The translations under genes and the position numbers were made by a program. 63,932 nt of DNA from Ophiothrix spiculata (lineage: Eukaryota > Echinodermata > Ophiuroidea > Amphilepidida > Ophiotrichidae), in NCBI GenBank assembly GCA_000969725.1, contig JXSR01S063001.1; one strand, given 5' to 3'. Positions 46,116 through 57,335 of this stretch are shown in pieces. Numbering within the stretch: the stretch's first letter is position 1; every line of letters starts with the position of its first letter. The notes beneath the pieces are model-generated. The model searched no databases. It was not told where the DNA came from and saw only the letters and a list, made by a program, of their open reading frames with translations.

Positions 46116-47751
46116 AACTAAATATAAATAATTAATCATTCTTGTACTAGATTTAGATAAATTAATAACCAGATTTACTGTATATAATTGATTACTTTTT
46201 TTTATTACATTAAAAAACATTTTAGCTTTTAAACATTTTTTTTAATATTATGAGCACACCTTATGCCTCCACGAGGGAAAGATTAATCATTTGCGCATTT
46301 TGTAATATTGATCAGAACATTTTTTAAAAGTGTAGAGTACGTCCTATGAATGTCTTATCAAAGACAATTGAAGGTGTCAGAAATGTAACCAAACGGCAAC
46401 GTTTTATAAAGATGGTTTTTAAACATCACAAAATAACGAAGGGGATAACAAATATATTGGAATATTTGGACGTATAGAAAACGTTCTCTGAACGTCCTAA
46501 TAATATAAACGGAAAACGTCAGTAATATAACCAAACGTCTTTTAAACGTCATAAAATTGCGTTTAAAAACGTTTTCGAAAGGACGTTTTATGAACGTCGT
46601 AAAATAACGAACATATGTTGGTACATTTTATAACGTGTTGAAAACGTTCTCTATATGTCCTACAAACTAAACAAAAAGTGTCAGTAATATAAACTACAAC
46701 GTTTTATAAACGTCATTAAAATGCCTTTAAAAAACGTTTTGGAAAGGACGTTTTATGAACGTCGCAAAATAACGAAAATATGCTTGTACATTTTCTAACG
46801 TCTAGAAAACGTTCTCTAAACGTCTTAGTAAAACATTCTTAAATCCAAAGAAATATAACTAAACAAAAACGTTTTAAGAACGTTTTAAGAACGTTTTGGA
46901 CGGCGAAAACGTAAAAGACCAAACAAGAACCTAACCAGAACGTTTCCTGAACGTTTTGTGTTTGCTAGGTATGGACCCAACATTTTTTTTTTGCGCGTCA
47001 GTGCAAAAAAAAAATCAAATCGATCTACCCCTTCACATGCTAACTAGCATAAATAAGCATTTTCGAGGGCGCTCTTTAATTTGTTTTGCCCATAAACTAG
47101 CATAAATAAGCATTTTCGAGGGCGCTCTTTTGTTTGTTTTGCCCATAAAATGGTAACCGAAAAGCTTTTTTTTTTCAAAATTTAATTTCAGGAATGTTTT
47201 TGTACTTACAAACTGCAAATATGAGCCAAATTGTATTGAAAATTCCATTAGGAAACTTCGAAGTGAGTTTTCAAATTTTTGGCGGGAAAATTTTGACGCG
47301 ACACGACAAATTTTGTTTTTGGCCGCCATTTTTAAACGGTTTGTCCGTTTTTCGATTTGTTTTCTTTATATTAGTTCTTTTGAAGTACTTTACCTGTGAC
47401 CAGAGCGCTTTTTCGGTGTTGGGTCCATATGACAATATTAACCACTAACGGGGTATGTGGCAGACCTTGACCATTTAAGTGTTGAAATAACAATGATACA
47501 CAGTTTTAATATGTATGTATATTAATACGTAAAAAGTTTTAATCATGAAATCACATCAAGTGCATGAGTTGCGTGCGATCGATAAACATGAGCCAACGTA
47601 AAACAAGTTAAACACATTAACTCATGTGCCGATATGAATAATGTCTTTTAAAAAGTCTAAACCTTACTCTGATTCTAACCTGGCTCTAACACTATAGTCA
47701 AATTCTTAACGACTTTATAAAAAATGCGTTTGATGACATATATATCAAACC

Positions 47752-47958
47752 TACACTCTTAAAAAGCCCGGATCAAATACGAGCTTACCCTTTTTCCAGA
47801 TCATTTTTTTGATCCACTTCATATCAAACACACTCTTCTTTGACCCAAAACGGATCAAATTTGACTATAATCTGGATCAACATTGATCCGGAAAAAGGGT
47901 AAGCTCATATTTGATAATGAATCGGATCAATTTGATCCTTGCTTTTTAAGAGTGTGTA
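47752..47958. mobile_element. GATCC-motif MITE, unit 2 only
   Basis: Ends TACACTCTTAAAAAGC and GCTTTTTAAGAGTGTGTA are inverted, and the inner GGATCAAA/TTTGATCC motifs occur in both orientations. Unit 1 lacks it near 17590. Confidence 0.85.
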
Positions 47959-48352
47959 TAATAATTATTATTATTTTAAAACATGAAGAAAATAAGTAAA
48001 ACTTAACTTTCATACGGCATCATATACTTTGTATATACCTTCCAAACTGAGATAACCGTATAATTCTTTGCAGCTATTTATTTTATCAATATTAAGCAGA
48101 TGTTGTCTACTTCTTCTTTAATTCATAGTATTGATTTGGCACGTTCTGTTTGACCATAAGTGTCTCATATTTGACGTTAACTAGCGGTCGAACGCTATTA
48201 AAACTGTAACACTACCCACAAAAGCACTTTAAAGCCCGGAACTGTGGCAACATTAAGAAGCCATGCACAAGGTTCGTCAGAAAATGTGACCCATACCGTC
48301 AAAATCCACTAATTATCGGAAGATGAGAGTGCCTTCTATTATTACCATGGTA

Positions 48353-48944
48353 ATAGTCAATTCTAGCCAGTACCTTTAACAATATACAAAAAGGCTGATT
48401 CTAGATTTATCTACTTTTTAGAAAAATATTCTTTAAATCTATAAAAATACTAGGATTTACTTTTATAACTTTCTTTAAAAAATACACCTGTAGCAGTCAT
48501 TTAATGATCGGTTTCGATGTCACGCGTTGCAAATATAAGGTTCAGGAAATGAAATCCTAATTGGGTCTCCTCTTACGACATTGAACCCTTCAATTGTGCC
48601 AAGAATTACTAGAGTAGACATTGTGGAAAACGTAAAACGGCACCTTGAAAAGCGCACAGATATTAGCTGCTATCAGCAGTAAATCGCTAAACTGATGACC
48701 TGGGCTAAACGCATTCATTTTTCCCAAAACTCAAATTGGAATGAAAAATAGCATACTGATTTGTAACTTTTTTCAATGTAACAAAAAAGAAATCAGTACT
48801 AATTTCAAAACGTGTCTTCCTTCCTTTTTTAAATAGACAATTATTCAGCTGTTGCAGCTTATCAATTAAAGATGCAAATAATGTGGTTTTCATTTTTATT
48901 TTTTACAGAAACTGTGGGCTCCTTGGCTGAAAAAATGCTCAGGA
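48353..48944 (+). repeat. Copy-1-identical block before the gap
   Basis: As far as I can compare by eye, this ~590-base block matches 18012-18604 exactly, including the first 36 bases of exon 2. Sequence on both sides (47.5-48.35 kb and after the gap) differs from copy 1 at several percent. The part from 48542 onward also occurs again, in the diverged form, after the gap (48995-49396). Confidence 0.85.
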
Positions 48945-48994
48945 NNNNNNNNNNNNNNNNNNNNNNNNNNNNNNNNNNNNNNNNNNNNNNNNNN
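48945..48994. other. Assembly gap (50 N)
   Basis: Exactly fifty N. It interrupts a first partial exon 2 (48909-48944), and the sequence then restarts about 400 bases upstream of the complete exon 2. Confidence 0.99.
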
Positions 48995-49359
48995 CAGGAA
49001 ATGAAATCCTAATTGGGTCTCCTCTTACGACATTGAACCCTTCAATTGTGCCAAGAATTACTAGAGTAGACATTGTGGAAAACGTAAAATGGCACCTTGA
49101 AAAGCGCACAGATATTAGCTGCTATCAGCAGTAAATCGCTAAACTGATGATCTTGGCTAAACGCATTCATTTTTCCCAAAACTCAAATTGGAATGAAAAA
49201 TAGCATACTGATTTGTAACTTTTTTCAATGTAACAAAAAAGAAATCAGTGCTAATTTCAAAACGTGTCTTCCTTCCTTTTTAAATAGACAATTATTCGGC
49301 TGTTGCAGCTTATCAATTAAAGATGCAAATAATGTGGTTTTCATTGTTATTTTTTACAG

Positions 49360-49499
49360 AAACTGTGGGCTCCTTGGCTGAAAAAATGCTCAGGACTTCT
49401 CTGTTCGACAGTTACAATAAACTTGCCCTACCGGTCCGTAATAGTACCGAGACACTTGCAATTCATTTTGGCATCTTCATTGAGCAGATACTGGATGTG
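49360..49499 (+). pseudogene. Copy 2 exon 2
   Basis: 140 bp, identical to copy 1 exon 2, with intact acceptor and donor. Together with the partial exon at 48909-48944 it makes the assembly contain exon 2 one and a quarter times. Confidence 0.85.
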
Positions 49500-50955
49500 G
49501 TAAGATTATGAACATTAAATATTTATCTTTAAGGCGACGTTCAAATTGCTGACAACCTTGATATTTGTCCTTTTCAACGACAACATTATTACACCTATTA
49601 TATAGGTCTGCTTATTTCGTGAATTTCAATAGGGTAACTAATACATGTTTGGAGAGAATTTATCATGACCAACCTTTTATTCATAAAACAAGCACTGCGT
49701 AATAGCTAATAGAATCAACTAGCTGGCAAACGATGTACATAGATAATAAGTAGTTCAAAAATGCTCCGATAGTTAATGGCAGCCGAGAATGTTGTTTTGT
49801 AAGTCGCCGTCTCCCTTATCCGGGCCATCGGTAACATCACTTCAATATTTCAATTCATTCTAGCCTTGCCGTAAGTGATGACAACCTGAAGCCAATCTCA
49901 CTGTTCAAATAAGAAATGCAAAATACAAAGTGTAATTTTCATCGCTACAATATCCACTCCATTATATCTTCTCACATGGCAACACTTGACTCTGCCAAAT
50001 AACGAAAAACGCAGTATGTGCAAAAATATATCATAGAAGATAATTCCGGTTAGAATTCAATTTTGCTTTAATCCCATACTACATGTACAATATCGTAAGA
50101 TTAACATACAATTATGCTGTCTTTAGTTTAATGGACGATCATGTGATCATTTCAACAGAAACGTTCCGAGGAAAACGAACATAACTTGCACGTAATAAGA
50201 AAACACATAAAGCATTTTTACTTGGCATGTACGACATTTAATCAAAAGTAGAATCAGTGCGGTGTCTTATTGTAAATGAAACTATAATCCATTTGATGCT
50301 CTGAAATATTATACTGAAATCTAGCGTATTGTCATCTTCCAATCAATGCTGACAGTCCTAGGAGACATTGATTAAAAGCTTAATTGTTTTGACGAATATG
50401 CAGGTAATTGGCAAATTGAAAATGGGTGCTTTTAGGTTCAAAACAACAGATAAAAAGTGTTGCTTTTGATGTTATTGAACTGAATTTTAACAATCTATAA
50501 CAATTTCCTGTTCAATGACAATTTTCGAAGTGGTTTATAAAATATTACCCTAGGAGCCTCATGTAAGTAACCTGTAATTATGACACTGTGATTTATAGCA
50601 CTTGTGAATACATGATCACCGATGTTGGAAATACTTGTTCGTGTCGGGTTCGATAACAAGTGGGTATTGCACCGGCAATTTAAATTCATGCAATAAGTTA
50701 ATGTAAATGCACCAACATTGCCTCTGGGCTTGTGTTTTCTCCATGATACAATAATGCATAAAACATCAGGTTGTTTGGCTGCATTTCAAATAAGATGCGA
50801 CACTAATAGGCAGATGAAGTCCAATATCTAGGATTAAGAATGGCATTACCACTTCTGTGCAAGACACGTTATGAATATTATATACATTCTAAATAATACT
50901 ATAGTTTGTCTATATGATTGTTAATTTCTTATAATTTCTTACTAAATTAATTTAA

Positions 50956-51694
50956 GGGGGACAACTGCGTTACACGTTACTCGATTTTACGATTTTGCAA
51001 GTTTATTTTGTACCATAACTTTTTAACAAAGTGCTTAAAGTCAATAAAAGTATACATTTCCAGAAAGGAATTTTCACAAGGAATATGATGGATATGTTGT
51101 TTTCTGACCAAAAAATCCCATTTTTTTTTAGAAAATCACAAAAACACAGTTTTTGGCCATTTGGACTTCTAAACAAGCTAAAAGTAACAAATTAAAGAAA
51201 AAATGACTTCTGAATAGGATTTTTAATTTAAAACACCCATTCAAATGTTGCGTCGTTTTTATTTTTGAGGATTCGGGCCAATTTTTTTTTGATTTTCATG
51301 CCAAAAGGTCAAAAATTCACTTTTTTCCATCTTTGGTCATTTGTTGACCTTATTTGGCATTAAATTCAAAAAATGGTCAAAATCCTCAAAGATAAAAATG
51401 TTCATCGTCTTAATAAAATAATTGATTTTGTTAAAATGTAAATACTTTATTAGAATATAATTTAAATGAAAATCCTACAAATTACAGGGTTAGCGTCTTC
51501 TGTATACAAATGTGTAGGAAGAGCATCCAGAAATTTGTGACATCCTTTCTTAAAATGGCCATAACTTCGGAACCGAATGTCCGTTTGAACTCAAAAGCTT
51601 TATAAAGTAGAGATTCTGTAGGTTTTTTTTAAGTGATAATATCTTATTTTTCTGATCTAAACGAATTGGTTGGTCAAAAGTAAGGTAGACCCCC
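50956..51694. mobile_element. TTAA-flanked element, unit 2 copy
   Basis: Paralogue of 20908-21571 with GGGGGACAACTGCG at the left, GTAAGGTAGACCCCC at the right and TTAA on both sides. Confidence 0.65.
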
Positions 51695-51807
51695 TTAATT
51701 GTTTGTGTCTAACTTTAAATGTGTCTCCGGCTCATGCCTAGGTAATACCTTGATTCCTTTCTTTAGTAACTACAGCACATTTTAACATGTTTGTGTATTT
51801 GATACAG

Positions 51808-51852
51808 GATGAAAGAAACCAGCTCTTTACCTCCAAAGTCGGGGTCAAACAG
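51808..51852 (+). pseudogene. Copy 2 exon 3 with lost donor
   Basis: Encodes the same 15 residues as copy 1 except GGG for the loop D TGG. The base after the exon is A (51853), changing the donor from GTAATG to ATAATG. Skipping this 45-bp exon would keep the frame but remove loop D. Confidence 0.9.
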
Positions 51853-52022
51853 ATAATGTATACGTAATACAATACTCCTTTACTTCATATATGCAACATG
51901 TTTTTCTTGTAATATTTTGTTGTTGTTTTTGAAGTCAATCTTTAGTCCCTGATATCATAACACCGTTTTCTTATCTACAAAATATTATGTTCTCGTAACT
52001 CTTACCGAGGCTATAATAAATA

Positions 52023-52587
52023 CACTGGCGGTCAAAAATGTTTGCGCACAAAACCTTTAACCAGCCATATCTCGAGAACCGTTCATCATTTGCAGCATTT
52101 TTTATTTTTTTATTTTATATCTAAAGAACTAAACAGGAAATGCTTTCTCTGCATTTGAAAATATTGCATGCTAAACATACTGTATAGTTTCTACTGCATA
52201 TTACAAAACGGGGTTTAAATACCTAACTGCATATTTGTTGGAAAACTTATAACCTGACAATATTCTTTACGGTCACACGGTAATAACGAGCATTGAATAA
52301 TAAACTGCTCGTTTTCCCCCACTTAGGGGTGGTGAACTTGTAACTACGAAGAAGAAAACTACATAGGTACATATCGAAAAGTGCGTGTGGTGTTTTGTAT
52401 ATGGTCCAGGAAATCGGTCATTTTTACTAGTTATGGAAGATCGAATATCAGAGGTAACAAGGATTATTTATATTGGATGTGTATGACACCTATAAAAATA
52501 TAAATTCTTTAAGAGTCTTGGTCGTTTGTATAAAAATTAGTGTGTTGCCCGAATTTAAGCGTGCGCAAACACTTTAAACTGCCAGTG
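52023..52587. mobile_element. Tc1-type non-autonomous element, unit 2 copy
   Basis: Same TIRs as 21910-23045 (CACTGGCGGTCAAAAATGTT and an ACTGCCAGTG end), without the nested MITE. The interior gives the original length of about 565 bp. Confidence 0.82.
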
Positions 52588-52707
52588 CATGTATTTTGTG
52601 TGCCCACTTTTACCTAAAACCTTCGTCAAGCAGTTACTAGTTATTTTAGCCCGAGGTATGATTTCAGGGCTCTACAGCGTCTGGCAGACGCCAACAAAAA
52701 CTTTTAA

Positions 52708-53304
52708 GGTGGCTTAGCACACATAGAATTCCTCTATTTAATTTTCTTATTCTTTGATATATGGTGTTTTTTATGTGTGCTGATCACATTTCTTAAATAA
52801 AAAAGGGGGGTCACCGAATTGGTTTTTGAGAAAAATCCATTTAAAAAAGGGTATGTTTTACCACTTTTTACCATTGACGTCTATGGGAAAATCAAAAAAA
52901 TTAAGACAAAAACGGTTAAAATTAAAAAACGGCTCTATTTTTTTCTCTCTTTTTCACATATGTTTTGGTCCTTATATATTTCTTTAAAAAACGTAACAAA
53001 AAAATATGGTCACCGACTTACTTTTTGAGATACTAAGCAAAATTAAGCAAAAAATGTGCATTTGTTAGCAATGAGTAACACCTTAAGCACTGTGCGCTTT
53101 GAGCCCTGCGTCATCAGGAGTAACGCGCATGGTCTTATGCGTGAATATAAAAATGACGCACGTGTAAGATCGCGTTATATTAAAGCGCAAGATACAGTAC
53201 GCCAGAAAGTACGCTAAAAGCCCGGGATAAATACTTTGAAATTGTGTCCAACACCGCTGATATCAGCTCACTCGTGGCCGACACCGCATCTGTGCTAAGC
53301 CACC
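52708..53304. mobile_element. TTAA-flanked MITE, unit 2 only
   Basis: A 597-bp element: TTAA/GGTGGCTTAGCACA and TGTGCTAAGCCACC/TTAA. Unit 1 has the empty site ACTTTTAAGAGTAACC at about 23157. There is no transposase, and the open frames inside are AT-rich with no known domain. Confidence 0.92.
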
Positions 53305-55098
53305 TTAAGAGCACCCAGTGTCTTGCCTGATATGAAAATAAGCATAGCTTGAATGAATAATATGCCTGGCAAGTAAACAAACTTGCAAAAATCCTCATTC
53401 TGATTAATATTATCTTATTTGGTATTCAAGACATCCCGTACTGTTTTTAACCAAAACACTTGATGTGCAGGCAATATGGAATAGATATCACTAAGTCAAT
53501 AGAATTCAACTGTTGAGTGGAAATTTAGTACCAAGTATCAACAGAATTATGACGCTGTTTAAATAATTACAAAATGTCAAGTAGAAAAGGGAAATGCGCT
53601 TCAACCTTATTCTAGCTACTCAAACTTGTTTTTGTTTTACAGTCTCTTCATATATTCTAAAGTGAAGTGTAATAAGTAATATGCTCATTGAATATTCACC
53701 TCTGCTTACCCTATATTTTGAATATTTGATCAAGATTCTAACTTACTTCAGGTTGGGTATACCCTGTAAAAATGGTTAATCATCCTTAGGCTAACTTTAG
53801 AGCTAAATCCACTATTTTTACAAGAAATGTTATCACATATATTCCATGAAGACAGTTTGGGACCGCTTTTTTATTCGATGAGAGAGTTCCATACATTACT
53901 GAGTTTGTAGAATATTTTAAGGCAGTCAATTTTCACAAAAAGCAATTCTATCATGAATTACAAATTTATATAAATTACTGATATTCTAGCACTTTGAATC
54001 AGTCGCTCAGGAAGAGTTTTAGCTGATATCCATTACCATTCATATCTATTGCAAGGTATTCTAGCTTTACCACCGCATCTAGATACAAAATACAAGTTAC
54101 CTATAATAAAATTGTCACATTTGTGCTCACATGGAATCTAAAATTCATATTGATCAAGGTATCCGAAATTCAATCGACCGTCTGACCGTGTTAACTTATG
54201 TTTTAACTTATTCAGTAACGGGTGCTTCTTAACTAGCACAAAACTTCATCAGGGCTTCAAGGTCTCTTTCTCATAGAATCCGTCTTAGTAATTTGAATTT
54301 TTATGGTCCCGCGTGTCACAGATGAAGCCTCAATGATTTTCCAAAATGCCATCTTAGACTTGAATCAAGTACTACTACACAGTCCATTGATAATGTCTTC
54401 AAACTAGCAGGCCAAAAGCACCTGGCAGCTAGAGCCTGAAGACCAGTGGCTGATGATTTTATACGCGTGTTGTCATATTTAGTGGCGTAACCTGAGATGG
54501 TGCACCCCGGGATGCACCTGGTGCAAAGGCACCACCAATATTTCGTTTGTCGGTCGCCGAACGCTGCTGTCTGTAAATCTGAAGGGATTTACCTACTACG
54601 GTTTGCCAATAGCTGCAAATTGTGTCGTACAAGACGATTTTAATATTAAAGAAAACTGGCAGAAGAAACAAATGTAAAAAACAGCTGCTTAGTTGTGTGT
54701 TGTTTAATTACAACAACTGACAAGAAATGAGACTTGAACGGCAAGAAAAAAGATAAGAACCCTTTTGTTATTGGTATCGATACAAAACCTTGAATCTTAT
54801 AGGTCAATCAAAACTTTACTTGACATGATAAACAAAAATCCATATTGCAGGGCCCTTTACACGTAAATGCAACCCTACTATACGTTTTTTGTTTATTGTC
54901 ATATTCAATGGGTGATTTTAACATTAAACTTCTATAATGTTGTTTTCCACCCCTCCCTACACTGACCTTTAATCTAAATACAAATTCAGAGTGCAGGGCC
55001 TTATTATTTGTGAATGCAACCCTCAACCTGTATTTCTGTTGACATTGTTCGTCCAATAAATGTTTGCTTACCCTATAGTTCTTTATTTTGCTTTACAG

Positions 55099-55208
55099 GT
55101 TTGGCACGATCATAGCTTAGAATGGGACCCAACTCAATACGAAGGAATACAAAGCATAAAAGTTCCTAGCGACTCCATATGGATTCCTGATACGCTGATA
55201 TATAATAA
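55099..55208 (+). pseudogene. Copy 2 exon 4
   Basis: 110 bp with one synonymous difference from copy 1 (ATT to ATA). Both splice sites are intact. Confidence 0.88.
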
Positions 55209-55244
55209 GTGAGTGGTGAATGGGAAAGGTGCTTATTTTTATTT

Positions 55245-56040
55245 GTGTAATTAAGTTAAATACAGAAAAAGTATATATATGTAAAAAATTTCAACAGATG
55301 GGAATACCTACCTTTAATATATTTAATTAATGCAATAAATAATACTGCATGACAAATTAAAAGCATCGGTTTTAATGCCCCCCAGCCCCATTTTGAGCGA
55401 CGAACGTGTATTTTGTGGGCATTTTAGATCTCATGAAGGGCACCATAGTTTAATTTAAAACATTTAAAGCAACACAATGTTGGTGTAGAATTATTACTGT
55501 ATCTTTCTTTAAGCCATTCTTCAAAGCCATTTTTCATGGATCATTTGGAATATTTAAAATGTTTAATCCTGTTTTGATGGATTTTCAACCAATTTTGAAT
55601 GAAACCATACATTTCGTTTCGGCGGTCATTTCGGATATCATTGTGAACACCACTTTGGATTTAAAACATATTAGCAACACATTATTGGAGGGTAGCAAAG
55701 CATACTTTGATAAAAAAAATCTTGTAGTAACCCACAATGTTTCTTGCTGTTGATTAAGCCTGTTTTGATCAATTTTCGTGCAAATATGATGTTGTGCTTT
55801 TCGAAAATCCCCGTGAGGTTGCATAGTTTCGGTTCACTCTAAATTTTCACAAGTACATCATCTGTTGCATCATTTAGAAACAAAATAGAGTGATATATAT
55901 GTATAATGGATAGCTATGACCCTCCTGAGTTCATTGTTACCAAAAAAAGTACAAAACTCCCTTGTAAATCAGTTTTTCATTGCATCCAGCGCACTTATAT
56001 GTAACGCCATGTCATTACCCTACCAAAAATGGTCTTAAAT
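55245..56040. other. Extra sequence in intron 4, unit 2
   Basis: Intron 4 is 305 bp in copy 1 but 1044 bp here. The extra ~750 bases show no clear inverted ends or coding capacity. Confidence 0.5.
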
Positions 56041-56252
56041 CAAGCGCAAGGCTTGCAGATAAAAAGTCAAGAAGTTTCAATGCGAAAGAGATATAACAAA
56101 TAATGTCGAGAGGGGGACGGATTCCGCCTCCCCCGGCTCTTTTAGGGTTAAGCAACATTTCGTTGGTATATCTTTCCCATCTAATATTACAAAAATTTAC
56201 TGTTGCAACATACTCTATATGTGATATCTTTTAGTATTCTTTTTGCCAACAG

Positions 56253-57261
56253 CGCTAATGGAACATTTGAACATCGCGCCATCCCATGGGCCGGAGTTAA
56301 CTACACAGGTTACGTGACATGGTTTCCACCAGCGCTGTATAAAACAGCGTGTCGAATAGACGTCAAATTCTTTCCTTTTGATGAACAAAGATGTACTTTG
56401 AAATTTGGATCCTGGTCGTATGATGGAGGAAAAATAGACTTGATACCGTCCAATAACAGTGCAGAGGAACGTGACAATTGGCAAAATGGAGAATGGAGTA
56501 TTGTTGAATCGCTCTGCATGAGGAATTTAACTAAACATCAGTGCTACAATGAAACATACGTGGATGTTACGTGTACATTTGTTTTACGACGGATGGCTCT
56601 GTTCTACTTTGCATACATCTTTATACCTTGTGGATTAATATCTTTCAATACTATTCTTGTGTTTTATTTACCACCAGATATAAACAAAAAGATCTCGCTA
56701 TGTTCTATGATTCTCCTTTGTATGACATTATTTTTACTGTTAGTTAATCAACGGATACCACCAAACGCAAGCAATTTTCCTCTTATTGTAAAATATTTAC
56801 TCTTTACTATCATCACGGAGTCCTCTTCTATTGTTCTTACTATTTATATCAAAATTACTTGAATCTGCTACAAAGCTCTAAAACGGGATTGTTCTTACTA
56901 TTTATATCAAAATTACTTGAATCTGCTACAAAGCTCTAAAACGGGATTGTTCTTACTATTTATATTACAAATTTGTGCCATCGATCACCAAGAACTCACA
57001 AAATGCCGCATTGGGTTAGACGTCTTTTTCTTGATATACTTCCTAAATTTTTGATAATGCACAAACAAACAAGATATGCAAATCGCTCTCGAAATATTGG
57101 AATAATATTAACCAATGAGGTTATATGCAATAACAAGTTTGATGTAGGAAGACTGTTTGTTGAAAGCAAAGGAAACAATATATCCATACGCATGCGCAAT
57201 GAATTAGATAAATGTGATGGAGATGTATACACTTTTGACAGTTCTCAAACTCCAATGCCTG
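56253..57261 (+). pseudogene. Copy 2 exon 5 with 116-bp insertion
   Basis: Corresponds to the 893-bp exon 5 of copy 1 plus 116 bases. Before the insertion the Cys-loop, M1 and M2 are intact, with Lys-Asn and Tyr-Asn changes at residues 128 and 203. After it the original frame resumes (HRSPRTHKMP) but is out of phase with the upstream part. Confidence 0.92.
56830..56945 (+). repeat. 58-bp tandem repeat insertion in M3 codons
   Basis: Two identical 58-base units (56830-56887, 56888-56945) start ATTGTTCTTACTATTTATAT, and the normal exon sequence ATTGTTCTTACT... follows. The first ~20 bases of each unit are the local exon sequence. The rest (CTTGAATCTGCTACAAAGC and onward) is foreign to the exon. 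Confidence 0.95.
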
Positions 57262-57335
57262 GTAAGTGTTTTTTGAACTTCGGACAATGTAAACAATTCA
57301 GAGGACATGATCCTTTTGAAAATTAAATAACATGT

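Larger units (their letters stand above)
45146..46969. mobile_element. AACGTT-motif foldback element
   Basis: Ends CAGCTAGCCAAATAACG and CGTTTTGTGTTTGCTAG are roughly inverted. The outer ~330 bases on the left and ~520 on the right contain AACGTT or ACGTTT about every 10-15 bases. The centre holds (AAAT)n and (TTAA)n simple repeats and a tRNA-derived segment on the minus strand. Confidence 0.75.
45118..47481. mobile_element. TTAA-flanked composite element, unit 2 only
   Basis: TTAA/CACTTAAGTGGTCAAGG at the left and CCTTGACCATTTAAGTG/TTGA at the right. Unit 1 has the empty site CTTTTAAAATGATAATG at about 17379. It encloses the AACGTT-motif element (45146-46969) and, at 47040-47340, a part related to 4500-4760. 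Confidence 0.75.

Noticed and set aside
52819..53028. 69-codon Lys-rich frame
   Set aside because: It lies wholly inside the 597-bp TTAA-flanked MITE and reads through A-rich sequence.
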